DNA of 64,000 nt from Certhia americana. Its lineage: Eukaryota > Chordata > Aves > Passeriformes > Certhiidae. Shown one piece after another: positions 49,527-61,952 of this stretch; position 1 is the stretch's first letter, and every line of letters starts with the position of its first letter. The stretch is taken from the NCBI GenBank assembly GCA_018697195.1, contig CM031866.1, positions 9,961,796-10,025,795 on the forward strand, in the 5' to 3' direction. The notes under the pieces were generated by a model. It saw only the letters and a list, made by a program, of their open reading frames with translations, did not search any database and was not told the DNA's origin. Both the position numbers and the translations under genes were made by a program.

Positions 49527-50604
49527 TGTATTTGATGACTTTTTAGTAAGTCTTTGGGATATTCCAGTCTCAAGGTGTTGACAAATTTTCATGAAGGCTT
49601 TCATCCCTTTCTTTTGACTAGGTGTCAGTTAGTATTAAGCTTACTCATATTCAGCATTATGCAGTAGTTTGTGCCCACCTTTTTAGTGGGTAACGAGAAA
49701 TTTTTCCTTAAAATATTATGAAGACACAAACATACATTACAAAAGGAGATGTCAAAGAAAAAAAAAGCCCAACAAACCCAATGGCCATTGCATGAAGATT
49801 TAACTGCAAAATTGAGTCAGAAGCAAGAAATCAGGCTTGTAGCCTTAAGGTCTTTCCTAGAGTGAGGTTTAGCTTGTTGTGAATCCTATTTGACTAAACC
49901 TTGAAGAAAGTGATTAGATGTCCAGTGTAAACCTGAGTATAGTAGAAAAAGACCTCTTATTTTTTCCTTTCCGAGCTAAAATCATATTCCTTACTCTGTA
50001 AACCTAAATCTTGTTGACAAAAGGTAGGACTGAAAATCCTATTGACAAAAGCTCAGACTGAGTGAGTACATTTCAGTGCAAAAGTCAAATTCCCTTATGA
50101 CAAATGTGGCTATGCTGCACAAGGCAGGGTGATGCCAGTTCCCAGTGAGCATGGCATACCCAGAATCAGAACCCACAATCAACTCTCCTTCATGCTGGAG
50201 CTGTTCAAAAACAGATCTAATGCAAGAACTACTTCAGCTCTTCCCAGGCACCCTTCTCATCCTCTCCTTTAGCAGAAGCTAAAACATGAACACTTAAAAA
50301 GTTCAAAACAAAAAAACAACTAAAACCACACAGCTTGCTGTCTGCTCTTGGTTGTATAATGCAGAAATTTTCTTACCACTTGATTTAAAAAATATTAATA
50401 CCCTAAATGCATCCTTCCAAATAGGCACAGTCCCTTAAAAATTCCTGGATTGCTGTTGTAAACTTTATGTAATTTATGTAATTGGTCAAAATGATTACCC
50501 CAAGTTCCTCAATTTTACCAGTGAATCAGGGAATAATCTGCTTTCTGCTCTGCTTTACCTAAATTCTACTAAAACAACAAGCTGTATAAAATACAGCTGG
50601 GTGT

Positions 50605-50965
50605 AGAATCAGAATATACTGAGTTGGAAGGGAACCATCAGGACAGCCCCTAAGCAGGACAGCCCCAGAAGTCACATCATGTGCCCGAGAGTGTTGTCCA
50701 AACGCTTTTAAACTCTCTCAAGCTTGATGCTGTGACCATTTCTCCAGGGAGCCTGTTCCAGTGCTCAGCCACCCGCCAGGTGAAAACACTTTTCCTGCTC
50801 TAACCTAAACCTCTCCTGACTCAGCTCCATGTTGTTTCCTTGAGTCCTGTCACTGGTCACCAGAGAGAAGAGATTGGTACCTGCCCTTCCACTTTCCCTT
50901 TTGAGGATGTTCATCTCAAAGCCTGTGCATCTCCTTAGCTGCATTTAGATGTCCCTTCAGGTCTA
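50605..50965 (-). repeat. CR1 LINE, 5'-truncated 3' portion
   Basis: The plus strand starts GAATCAGAATATACTGAGTT and then GGAAGGGA, followed by ACAGCCCC, TGTCCAAACGCTTTTAAACT, GGGAGCCTGTTCCAGTGCTC and GTCCTGTCACTGGTCACCAG. These are in the order of the reverse complement of an avian CR1 3' region. The element is therefore in minus orientation with its 3' end near 50,605. Similarity fades after about 50,900, so the far boundary is approximate. Only the 3' part is present, so the copy is not autonomous. Confidence 0.88.
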
Positions 50966-51829
50966 TTTCAAAGACAAACACAATACGTAAATGATGCAGA
51001 CTTTGTGACGGTTCTTTATAAAGGACAAATCTATCTTAGATCATTTGCTCTATCTTGAGCAAACTGATTTATGTGGATATCTGTGGAAAGAAAGACAGAA
51101 GACACTGGAACACTTTCAAAGAAAAATCCTTTTAAAGAAAGCTGATGCAGGCTAATGCAAGTATTAAATGCAGTTATCCAAATGTTTCTGTAGTTGCTTA
51201 GCTGTAAACTTAGCAGAAAGATTGGCATAAAACTTAAGTAAGGCTTTAGAAATGTTTCAATGACATACAAACCATGAAATTTTCAAATGATCACAATCCA
51301 GATGGTGCAATGCTTTGGAATGTGGTGGTAGTAGTTCGTCACAAGACACTACCATCCATCCTGGCTCTGTACCATCTGCATTCAGGAGACTCAACCAGAC
51401 CTCTTATCCTGACTCCCTAACCTGCTGCCAGGCATCCATGCCTACAGCAAGTTGTATAAATATATTAAATGCATTTTTTGCTTCCTCAAAAATTTCTGTA
51501 AATACTATTAAGCCTACAATGGATTAACAGGAAAAAAGTCACACCATCCATGTCTGAGATGGTTGAGGATTCTAGAGGATCTTGAGTTACAGCTAAACTT
51601 GATTAAACCTCTCATTAAGCACATGGCAACCCCGAGTCCAGTTCTTGCTCCAGATACATATAATTAAATGGTTTCATACATTTCCCTCTCTCTCTCACAC
51701 ACATATGCAACTGGCAGAATCAGCTGATCGCTGTTTGGAGACCTGGGAACTGTGCATTTGCTGCTGATATAAATTTCAGAGCTGGACTCTGACCTGAATT
51801 CACTCTTTGCTTGAGATTATTTTACTTAC

Positions 51830-51884
51830 CTCCCTAGCCTACCATGAACAATGAATAAATATAGTATTTCAAACACCCTTCCCC
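51830..51884 (-). other. Candidate minus-strand 5' exon, 55 bp
   Basis: Bounded on the minus strand by acceptor-like AAATCTGCCTTTAG and a strong donor GGGAG|GTAAGT. It lies on the same strand as SEMA6D and upstream of it, so an alternative non-coding 5' exon is conceivable. There is no other support. Confidence 0.18.
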
Positions 51885-54261
51885 CTAAAGGCAGATTTAC
51901 AGCAAAAGCTCAATTTTAAAAAGAAAAGAAGTACTTCAGCAATAATGAAAAAATAGTATTTGAATGAGAATTGAAAGAAATTGATACTATCCACAAGAAT
52001 TTTTAAAGTTGGAAACTAAATTCACAGACTGAATATTTCCTTAAAATTAAAAGAGTCCTTTTGCTGTGTTAACATTTTTCCTTCTGTGCTGTTGCAACTA
52101 CTCTCCCACTCCTTTATCTGACTGATATGGTAATAGTAGGTCCTAGGGCCATATGTTCAAATACATTAGAATTCATGATGGCTTTGTTCTAGTTTCTTAG
52201 TTCTTATTAAGACTGACAATCTTCAAGGAAAATGGGCTTTACTAGCACAACTTCCTTAGCATTGGAAAAGATAAACATACATAAATACAGTGCATAGGTG
52301 TTTGTATGTGGGTTGTAGGTCTGCTCCTGTCCACAACTACTCCGGGTCATATTGGGAACTTTACTTCAGAGGAATCTCCTGGAAATTTATTGGCATGAGC
52401 AGGAATTTTCAGGATGAGGCCCTAGATATGTGCAGATATGAGGGAAAGCAAAATCCTCTTATAGGAGTCGCAGAGCAAGCTGGCACATGCATTCTGAGAG
52501 CAAGAGATCCTAACCTGGCCTGATCCTGCCTGGCTGCAGACAAACTATTCCAGGGATTGCCCTTGGTCATAGCCCCGTGGGCAGCCTGGGGCAGACCTTA
52601 TCACCTAAAGATGTGCCTTTGCAGAGTGATAGTGAAGCTAATACAGATCTTAGCAGTACCTGCATGTTAAGTAGACAGGGTTGAAAATATTTTCAGGGTA
52701 ACATAAAATTTACAGATACACAATCTCAGAGGGAATGAAACTATTCAGAAAGTCAGATCATGCTATAAAAGAGTTTGGCCAAAAGAGTAAATTCAGAGAA
52801 GTATAAATGTTATTCATTGACATTTTCTAGGCGCAATATTTTGACTTTTTGTTCCAAAATAACATTGCATTTTGAAACTGACAGACCCATTTGGGCTTTG
52901 GGATGAAAAAATCATAAACAACTCTTTTAGAAAATCAAGTTCTTTCTCTTAGGTCAGGCAAAATGTTTTGTGTCAGCTGAGACTGACATTTAAATATATT
53001 CTTTCCAGGCTAGACACAAGCAGAAAAATCCAGCTCTAATTTTGACACATCCTGGTAAATGTGTAAAACTGAACAATTGTTTCCAAATATGTACAGTATT
53101 GGGAAGAGCAGCAGTTGTTGGTTCAGCTTTCAAGCAAGGATGTAGTTATTCAATTGGGTTACTTAAAAAGCACCCACCATTCAGTTTCATTAAAAGATCT
53201 TTCCAATTAACAAAACAGATGTGTTTAGGATTACAAAAGAACAACCACAGACTTCCTTAGAGCTTGTCGAGTCATAAATATGCCATTAGACATGCAAAGA
53301 CTTTCACCTCTCCTCACATAAGACATTCCATGGTTCTCCTGGCCAGCCTTCAGGACTCAGGATCCCATTTTATGAAGTTAAACTACTTTAGTCTGTGACC
53401 TTTAAGATTAACTGTTTGGGGATTTTCTCCTCACACATATTTTTAATCTGTTATCCAATTCATGCAATTGTTTTAGAGCAACTGTGCTTGTGAAATGCAC
53501 TTTGTAGAGCTTGAAAAAAGAAATAAGTGCTAAGGAAGTCTTCTTATTTATACACCAAGGCTATGTATTACATTTGCATAATATGATATCAGAAAAAATA
53601 AATGGCACCAGAAATAAGTGTATGGAGGGAAGTGCTAATGAGCTGTGCAGAACAGGGAAAGACAGTATTTTTTTACAGAGGATATGGATCTACATTTTGG
53701 GAAAAAGGAAAGTCATAGAATTTTTCTCAAATGAAAAACACCAAAGAGATACTGGACCACATTTCCCTCCTTCCCTTCCAGAATTTGTTAAGATGCTTAC
53801 AGATCTCCTTCTGAATATCAATAAAACATGCATACTAAGCTGTACTGCCAGAAAACATACACAGTGGAGCAGGGCATTGCAGAGGCAGTTTACTGTGGTA
53901 GTTGTGCTCTGCAAACATTATGTAGAACAGTGGATGTACCTGAGAAAGTCCAAGATGCAGGTGCATTTGTAAACACTCAAGCATGAGACAAATGTATCAC
54001 TTAACAGAGTTAGCCTAGTTAGAAAGAGAATCTAAAGCATAGAAAATAAAGCCAGCTAGAATGGTCCTGTGCTAAGGACCTCCAAGAGATGGTGATTAAA
54101 GTACAAGCACAGGCTCAGCTCTGGGCTGTCACATCCTTCACACATAATTTTTTGACCCAATCTATTACTGTGTTGTGCACAGATCTTTGAGAAAGGGAGC
54201 AAGTTCATGCATATTTTTTTCTTTTCTTTGGAAGAGGATATTCTCTCCTGATAAGCATACC

Positions 54262-54300
54262 TCCATTTCTGCTGAAGTCAATGGGAGTTCTACTGTTGAC
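54262..54300 (+). repeat. Possible ancient amniote repeat fragment
   Basis: GCTGAAGTCAATGGGAGTTC matches a phrase I associate with old dispersed repeats of reptiles and birds. The family is not named. Confidence 0.3.
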
Positions 54301-54768
54301 ATACACACAAGCAGAACTAGCTTTTAGCAGCTGCCATCCTTATTCTCTGGCAGAATTAATCAGTGCTCCCCAAAGGCTTCAAGACCCTCTGATTGATGCT
54401 GCAGCAGTACAGCAAAGGGTCGAACAGGGCAAGGAAAGGCTGCATGGTTTACAGCAATCACACCTCTAAGGTGTCCTTATTACAAGTCTTCTATATAAAA
54501 ATGTAGAAAACAAAAAATACTTGAATCGATGTTAAAACACCTCTTTATTAAACCTTGCTGCTCATTGTGCTGCTCTTTGAAAAGCTAGGAAATATTTCTT
54601 AAAAACCAGCTACCACCACAACACTGATTCACTGCAATGTTTTTCTTGGACAAACACATTCACTGAAGAAACAAAACAAAACCAAAGCCCAAACCAACAA
54701 GCTGTTCTCTCAATTTACAGCCCTTTTACAATACCTTGTATTATTGATGGGACATGGCTTCACAATTC

Positions 54769-54795
54769 TTTTTTTTTTTATATTTTATTTTTTTT
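54769..54795 (+). repeat. T-rich tract
   Basis: T11 followed by ATATTTTA and another T run. Confidence 0.85.
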
Positions 54796-55106
54796 GACAT
54801 TACACAGAGATGACTGCATAGTGCACAGCCAGTCACTGCATCTGGTGGATAATTTTATATCCTGCTCAGATTCTGGAGTATATATGGTCCCACAGTGAGT
54901 ACATCCAATAGACTTTTTTCTTCAATGGGGCTATAAATACAAGTAAAGGCAAAGTACTGCACATAAGGTACCTATATATTGCTTTAGTGAGGAGTGAAAG
55001 ATGCTGGGGATTTTGGTTGTGTGGATTTGTTCTGTCTTACAGCATACTGAATAAATTGATATCTTTGTTCATGGAAAGGTAAATTTCTCCATGGCCAATG
55101 TGTTAA

Positions 55107-55125
55107 TTTTTTTTTTTTTTTTTTT
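55107..55125 (+). repeat. Poly(T) tract
   Basis: Nineteen T residues. Confidence 0.9.
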
Positions 55126-56732
55126 CTGAGGCATTCTCTAAGGCAACCACCACCCCACAGTATTTTTTGTCTTGCTATCACTATGGTCAGGGATACAGTT
55201 AAGACAAATTTTGGATCTGCCACTTTCTTCTGGTTTCTTCTGGTGACATTTTGGAAAGAATTTCCTGGTACATGTTAAACCTGATTGTGAACTATTTTGT
55301 AACTTTCTGGCTTCAGAGTTTACAGTTGTCACTCATTGCTAACACTGGTACAACGCCCATTCTGCATATCTTAGAGTAGTGCTAGGTTTAGTACGACCTA
55401 GATAAAACTTTGTGAGGAAAAGATTAAATTGTTCAAAACCTCTCTCAAGATGTAGTTTTGGAAACTAGGAAAAGTTCTGAAAAGAGAAAGCCTCCTCAAA
55501 CCCTGTATTTTTTTCCTAAAAAGCCAGAGACACAGAAACACACTGCAGCCTTTAGCCTACCATAGCAATACTTTGGAGTCTTTTGAAAGAAGCAAGTATC
55601 AAATCTTTTTCCTCACTTACATCTTCATGACTTGTTTTTACATGAAGTCAGGCAGCCTAGGTACATTATATTCTAACAGTCCAAGTTGGGATTGGAAAAG
55701 TGCCTGATATGAAGAATGCAAAATCCTTCTCGGTTATGAAAAATTTAGTCTAACCCACTGAAGAATGCTTTATTCCTCAAGTGGTCCCAGTGAACTCACA
55801 ACAGGCCCCTGTGATGGAACTGTTACCCAGTTACACAAAACTTGTCATCCTAAATCTGGAGCGTAACAACCAAAATGGTGGCAAGGCAACAGTTTATGAA
55901 TACAGTGGAATCTGTAGCAGTAGCTCTGCCTGTAGGAAAGTTTTAAGCTGCCTTTCAGTTATAGCACAGAAAGGAAACAATTGTACTGCAGAATAGTGGA
56001 GGAAGTTGTACTCTTGTTATTAAACTTCAGAAAAATATTAATTTCCTTTTGAAGAGGCATCTGAGTACTTCCTTTCCTGGTCAGAACCGAGAAGCCTTCT
56101 GTGTTTTATTTTCCACCAAGCTTAAAACTTACACTTTAAGACTCTGACTTACAGACTGAGATTTGTCTTCCTCTTTAAACAATTTAGATTGTGGTGTACT
56201 GATGAGTACTTAAAATCAACTTTAAGAAATCTGTCTGCAGAGAGAGAAAAGAGGGAGGCAATATATGCACTGCAGCTGCAAGGGAAGCCAGGCTGCAGGT
56301 CTGACAGGCTTGGGGCTCCCTGTACCCCTGTCCACACAGTGCAGATGTGCCCGCTGGTAGGCAATGCCCCCTTCTCTGCACTGCACTGCCCTTGTGGGGG
56401 CCAGGCACATCCCTGAGCTGTACAGCAGCACACAGTCCTGCCCCTTTCCACATCCAGCTCCTTTATGGAAGGGGCTGCCTTGCATTTTCATTGTTTGCCT
56501 TGCAAGGTGAGAGTCTACTATGGTGAGAATGAAGTGAAATCAGATTGTGCTTTCTGTTTTCTAATCCATAATCCACAATAATTTTTATCTACTTTTTCAA
56601 GCACCAAAATTTTGATAATCAGAAATTCTCAAAAACCACAAAACCCCCTCTTAAACAGCAATCTAGGTTTAGGCAGAAAGCTCTGTCAACTCTGGCTCAG
56701 CAGTTCGTTATCCTGGTTAACTGGATCAATGG

Positions 56733-56840
56733 TGACAGCTGTAATTACTAGAGATGAGATTGCCTGCACTGTAATTACACCTCAATCTTCAGTGCGAGAT
56801 GGACTGTAGGACACACACTGCAGATTCTCCCAATTACAAA
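56733..56840. promoter_or_regulatory. Candidate enhancer-like homeodomain/TALE motif cluster
   Basis: TGACAGCTGTAATTAC (56733-56748) joins a MEIS-like TGACAG, an E-box CAGCTG and a homeodomain core. CTGTAATTAC occurs at 56739-56748 and again at 56769-56778, exactly 30 bp apart. A further CAATTACA is at 56831-56838. The motifs are visible. Enhancer function and conservation are inferred. Confidence 0.35.
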
Positions 56841-57708
56841 CAGGTTATGAAGAGCATGGTACTTATGTGCTAATCATGCTTTTTATTATATAGAATAAAA
56901 AGAAATATGGCGTCAGCTAAAAGAGTTGTTAATCTGAAGCAGTTTTGCTGATTTAAAGGTATTAATCCACAAAGTTTTACTGCTATGTGGGTTTTCGAGA
57001 TAACCACACTGTAGAAACACAGAAGGGTTTTTTCAACCTAAATAGTTACTAACTATACAGCACATTACATCTGCCAGTACTTGCTCCAATATTCATGTGC
57101 AGAACATTAATAACGTATCAGTGTTTACTACAAACAAGCTCTCCTTTCAAAACCATGCATTAAATGTAGGAATAATTCTTTAATTTTTTTTAAAATCCAA
57201 AGGAATATGGAAACACACACTGTTCCTGTAAAAACTTGTTCAAAGAGCAAGGACTAGGAATAAGGAAATTGTATGCATTTAACCTTTAATTTAGGTTTGA
57301 AGACATCAACAGTGCATGTAATGTAAGGAAAAAAGTGTATCTGAAGGTAAGAGGATGCTGAAACACTTATTTTCAAAGCCAGTAAAACTATTAAAGACAA
57401 TATTCTATTTTGCTTCATTGAATATTCAGCCTTCTCTGGTTGTGGACTTTTGTTTTCACTTTCCTTGAGGAAGGATTATATATTTCTTTAATTAGGTTTA
57501 AAAATGTTATCACTGATTTCAAACCACAGCTATATACACGTATTAACAATTTCTGTTTCCCAGGAAGTCCACTTTTCCTTGTTTTTATGCAGCTCATATT
57601 CTAATCTTGTTTTTTTTTCAGTGCATAGGAACATCTATGATTCACGTTTGTGGGAGAGGGGAATGAGGGGAATGAATAAATATATCTTTTTCTCTTATTT
57701 TCTTTCCC

Positions 57709-57729
57709 TTTTTTTTTTTTTTTTTTTTT
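57709..57729 (+). repeat. Poly(T) tract
   Basis: Twenty-one T residues after a pyrimidine-rich lead-in. Confidence 0.9.
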
Positions 57730-58839
57730 AAACTCCTGAGGCTCAACTATGTCTGATATATTAAAGACCATGTAGGTTTAATGATACCCATTTATGATTT
57801 TATGAGTAAAATCTGTCCCTCAGCACCACTTAAGCTCACACATAGGACATCACAACAGAATTGAAGTGGCTTGTTCGTGGGGGAGAGGTCTTGCTCCTGC
57901 TCTTTGCAGAGGGGTGAACTGGAGTTCCTAGCTCTGAAATCCAGTTCTCCATCACACTCTCCTCTGCAAGTGCCAAGTGATGGCACTGCAGGGAGAGGAA
58001 GCACCATCTGTCTCCACTGCATGTGCTCTCCATGTGATGCTTTGCAGTGGAAAGGGAGGGTGGTCCTTGCAGGAGGCTGCTGCTGCCTCTGCTCCTCCTG
58101 TGCTGGCCCAGAGCAGGCTCGGGATCACAGGAAGGGCTCCACATGCCCAGCAAGGGCCACTGTGGAGGGGCACGTGTGCCAGGGAAAGGGCAGGGACAGG
58201 TTACAGCACCACAGCTGAGTGTTGAGAGCTGAACTGACTGCCTGCATCATCACACAGCCCTGGATCCAGTCTGCTGCCTCTTGGGGCTGGCAGCAAATGT
58301 GCAAACTGTCCCCAGATTTTGGGGGAGATCATCTGTGACCATTTCACAAGTCAGAATTTTCCAAATAATGTAGCAAATTGGGAGGGGAAAAGATAGAGGT
58401 AAGTTTTATAGTTCAGTTCAAACCTAGCTTGAATCTACTTCAGCCATCACTCAGTTGCTAGTATAACAATCCTCTGCAGCATTGTACTGTTCCAACTAGA
58501 TATTAAAAGTAAATGTCTGGATATTACATATTCTGGATAAATTGACGATTATTTCTAATCATGACCATTTTCTTTCACTCTCATTTTTTGTGTAGGACTT
58601 GCAATTACCTTTCTTACAGTTTGACTGAAGCTACAAAACAGTGTGGAAGATTATTGAATTAAACTTACATTATCTTATCAGGCACTGTTACTGAGCCTTA
58701 TATGATACAAACTATTGGGGATATTTAATTTATTTAAGCTATGAATTCCCAAATGATACAAATAGGTTAATTCACTGCTGTCTATTTTGAAAATTTTGGT
58801 ATTTCAAAATGAGTCTATGAAATCCTGATTAAAAGAAAA

Positions 58840-58955
58840 TGCTTAAGCATACATTCAACTTTAAGCATGTGATTCCATTGAAATAAATGGCTTTACTTGA
58901 GTATTCAAAGGTAAGCATGTGCTTACTGCTTTGTTGAGTTGAGGTCTCAGACATT
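58840..58955 (+). repeat. Possible ancient sauropsid repeat with internal palindromes
   Basis: The order TGCTTAAGCA, TTTAAGCATGTG, CCATTGAAATAAATGG, GTAAGCATGTGCTTACTGCT and TTGTTGAGTTGAGG follows a dispersed repeat I remember from turtle and bird genomes ('aagcatgtgcttaagtgctttgctgaatc'). It is diverged and the family is unnamed. Confidence 0.4.
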
Positions 58956-60757
58956 TCCAGAGTTTTTAATATCACATTTGCAAACCAGATGGTAGTGTCT
59001 TAGTTTAGTAACAATGGAGCAAAGTGTCCTTCGTTTATACTTTAATCTCAGAAAATGAGATCAAGACATTTTCAGCAACTACTTGATTGATACTATGTGA
59101 AAGCTGAACAACCTTGTTAATTAGGCAGTCCTGCTGGAGTGTCTGAAGTGCATGGCGAACCATAATTAAAATATACCATTACAGTGATCTGTGGAGGCAA
59201 CCTGCTTTAACCCTCCCCAAAGGACTGGCTTTCCTGAAGGTGCACTGCAGCATTAGAGGGGCAGACAAAAGAGCACTGCCATGTGATCCAGCTACAGAGG
59301 TTAGCAGCTTTCAGTTTTATAAAAGGATTAATCAGACTGGAAAACTAAAGACAAAAACTGACTTTCTCCAGCTAAAGATTGGAGTATTCAGCAATTACAT
59401 TCCATTTTATTTGTTTGGATTCCCCAGTTCACAAACACAAACAAATAGAGTAACTTTGTGGACTCCAGAAGGCTCCCACTGAAGCCTTGTGAAGAGATCC
59501 TTTTTGGCACAGCAGAAAGACATGGATGGCTGAGGAAAGTTTCTCATCTGCACTGGCCCGAGGCAATGAATATTCAAGAGGCGCTTACCTTATCCAGGGG
59601 AAAGAAATCTTCAGGGAAATTGCAAGCGGGAAAGGAGAGGCAAGAGGGTCAAGTTCATATAATCACTTGTCTTGTAAACAGGGAATTTGTTGAGACTGTC
59701 CTGAAATAGTTTCATTTGGCAACAGTCAGAGTTGGAACGGGAAACTTCAGCAAACCAACTTTTATCTTTAGATAAGTTTTCTACAGCTACTTGGTAACTT
59801 GCTTGGTTTGCAGATCACATTCTGTATTTTCAACTCACTCAGCAAGCTTAGAACAAAACTCACAGATGGATGCACTATTTTGATGCAATTAACAGTATAT
59901 TTAGATATACTTGTATTACACTTATGGAGTCCGTATAGAAATGTTTAGTTTAAAATAACACTGAAACAATTGATATTTCCATAGTTTTAATTACTGTCAA
60001 AATTTGTATCCACTTTCTGAGAGCTGGAGGCTGATTTTGGCTTGGATATTTGTTTTGTCTTTATTCAAAGCCACTTTGTGCAATTGAAAATCTCCTTTCC
60101 AGAGATGGCAAAATATGATGCAAAAAAACCATCTCAGTCAAAACTCAGAATACTAGAGAAACTATAAAGTGTTAAAATAGCTGGGTCTATGTAGAATAAC
60201 CCCCCTATATATTGCTAAGTTTAACTGAGAAAATCTTTCTCTACAGCAATATCAGTCTCCTGTAGGTAATATTGTTTCTAATTCATCACATACCAGCATT
60301 CAAAACACAGTCTATTTCAAAAACTGCAAAAGCAAAACAATGGAAGCATGTTAAAACCCTATTATTTATTTAAAAGTGGGAAAGAATGAGTCTTAAGTTA
60401 TACAAAATTACCATATTTTTATTGGTTTTAAGCTCTGGGAGGAAATGTGTGTGCAATTATAGTATGTCTTCTACATCTGTCTGCTGAGTTTATAGTAAGA
60501 ATAAATTGTGGTTAATCATGTACAGTCTTATATTTGCTCATAACCACAACAGTGATATGTATGCATGGAGCATCCTGCTGTTTGTTATTGGATTTTTCCT
60601 AATTCATATATTATTTCATGTTTTGCTACTGACAACATAAAGCTTTCAGTCCTGCCTATATTAAATAAAATCACATTAAAGTGACCAGAGTTTCCAACCC
60701 TTGCTGATTATCATAATGTACATACAGATCAATGTATTTGCACAGCTTTGGAGTGGG

Positions 60758-60785
60758 GTGTGTGTGTGTGTGTGTGTTTGTGTGT
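60758..60785 (+). repeat. GT microsatellite
   Basis: (GT)n of about ten units, interrupted by TTTG and resuming briefly. Confidence 0.9.
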
Positions 60786-61057
60786 TACATAAGTAGTAAT
60801 GAATATTAGGCATGTCTCCTGATAAAATAGCCTGAAACAGGAAAGAATATTCTTATTTACGGGTTGACATTTGTGGGTTTTTCTCTCAATTTCCAAGTCT
60901 AGATTTTTAGAATTAACCTTGGACCCAGTGAGGAAAATTCCCTTAGGCACTATCTGTTCTGAGGCTGACTCACCTTTGTGGTTATTTTTTTTCCCCATGC
61001 CCATGGCCTTTTGAACATCTTTGATAGTTTTACTGAACAGTTGAAAAGTTTGTCTTT

Positions 61058-61072
61058 AAAAAAAAAAAAAAA
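61058..61072 (+). repeat. Poly(A) tract
   Basis: Fifteen A residues. Confidence 0.9.
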
Positions 61073-61140
61073 CTAAAAGGCAAAATTTTAAATTCCCTGC
61101 TCATAAAATTATTTCATTACATTTTTCCTTTTCATCACAG

Positions 61141-61191
61141 CGGTGCTGTTCTTTGAATCTGGACCACATGAAAAGCCAGGCCATCCACCAG
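61141..61191 (+). other. Candidate orphan exon, 51 bp
   Basis: It is preceded by a textbook polypyrimidine tract and acceptor (TTTTTCCTTTTCATCACAG) and followed by a consensus donor CCACCAG|GTGAGA. The length is a multiple of three. Two of its three frames are open (RCCSLNLDHMKSQAIHQ, or VLFFESGPHEKPGHPP). I recognise neither peptide. It could be an exon of a non-coding RNA, of an unannotated gene, or chance. Confidence 0.3.
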
Positions 61192-61910
61192 GTGAGAGCT
61201 CCCTAGCTCATGGGTAGGTAGTGGGAAGGACATGCCTATCTTTCCATGAGCTGTGAGATGAGGAGGTCCTAGTTTTCATTATTCATTACCTGGATATATC
61301 TTGGGAAATTAGTACTTGTGACTGTAACCTGTCACGAAGTGTGGTGCCACTACACATGTTCTACTACACCCAGAAGACTTGTGATGTGCCACGTGGTTAT
61401 GGCCATTAATAATGGAATCTGAGATCTGACTTAATTCACATTTTGATTTTCTTGCTTGGAGTCAGTATATACAGAATAAAAGTATTTGGGGCTCTAGGCC
61501 TAAACCATGACACTGGAGGGAGGCATGAGATCCACTCACTTTCAGAGACACTTTCCTGTGTCTATGGATACACTCGAAATACAAACGCCCTCATTGCACA
61601 GAAATACCAGATGCAGAGAAAACAGTTTTCTACTGACTGAGTTTGCACTTCTCTGATTCCTTTTTTTTAAGGATATATTTAGATAAAGAATTAATATTCC
61701 AATTGGTTGATTTGCAGGGAGTTCTGCATGGTATTTAGATGCTAATTACTGCACAATTAGAGGGCTAAGGTCAGGTACATCTTCCAGTAATGGAGCACAG
61801 AAATTTACAGTGTTAAAATACCAAAATTATCCACAAATACAGATATGAGAAGGCTTTTAAAAATACTACTGCACATGGGTTTCTGCAGTTCAGAGGGCAA
61901 ACCTTGCCCT

Positions 61911-61952
61911 TGTTAATTATACTTAAGTCAAAGGGAGCAGGATTTGACCATA
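61911..61952 (+). repeat. Possible ancient amniote repeat fragment
   Basis: ACTTAAGTCAAAGGGAGCAG followed by GATTTGACC resembles 'aagtcaatgggagcaggatttggcc', a phrase I associate with old dispersed repeats. Tentative. Confidence 0.3.

Larger units (their letters stand above)
36151..50604. other. Non-coding, gene-poor stretch
   Basis: No coding gene recognised. It contains three G-quadruplex motifs (36210, 39539, 44112), a forkhead-like hairpin (37605), an 18-bp palindrome (41365), AT microsatellites and a T19 run at 47637-47655. The 183-codon frame at 46102-46653 (minus) overlaps an AT microsatellite and has no family features. Confidence 0.6.

Noticed and set aside
53511..53972. 153-codon plus-strand reading frame
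   Set aside because: It has no recognisable family, unremarkable composition and no promoter or splice context. A frame of this length is possible by chance in 64 kb read in six frames.
60729..61004. Minus-strand ATG in strong Kozak context before an AAAG|GTGAGT donor
   Set aside because: No acceptor or promoter was found upstream, and the peptide before the donor is only MGMGKKNNHK. Most likely chance.
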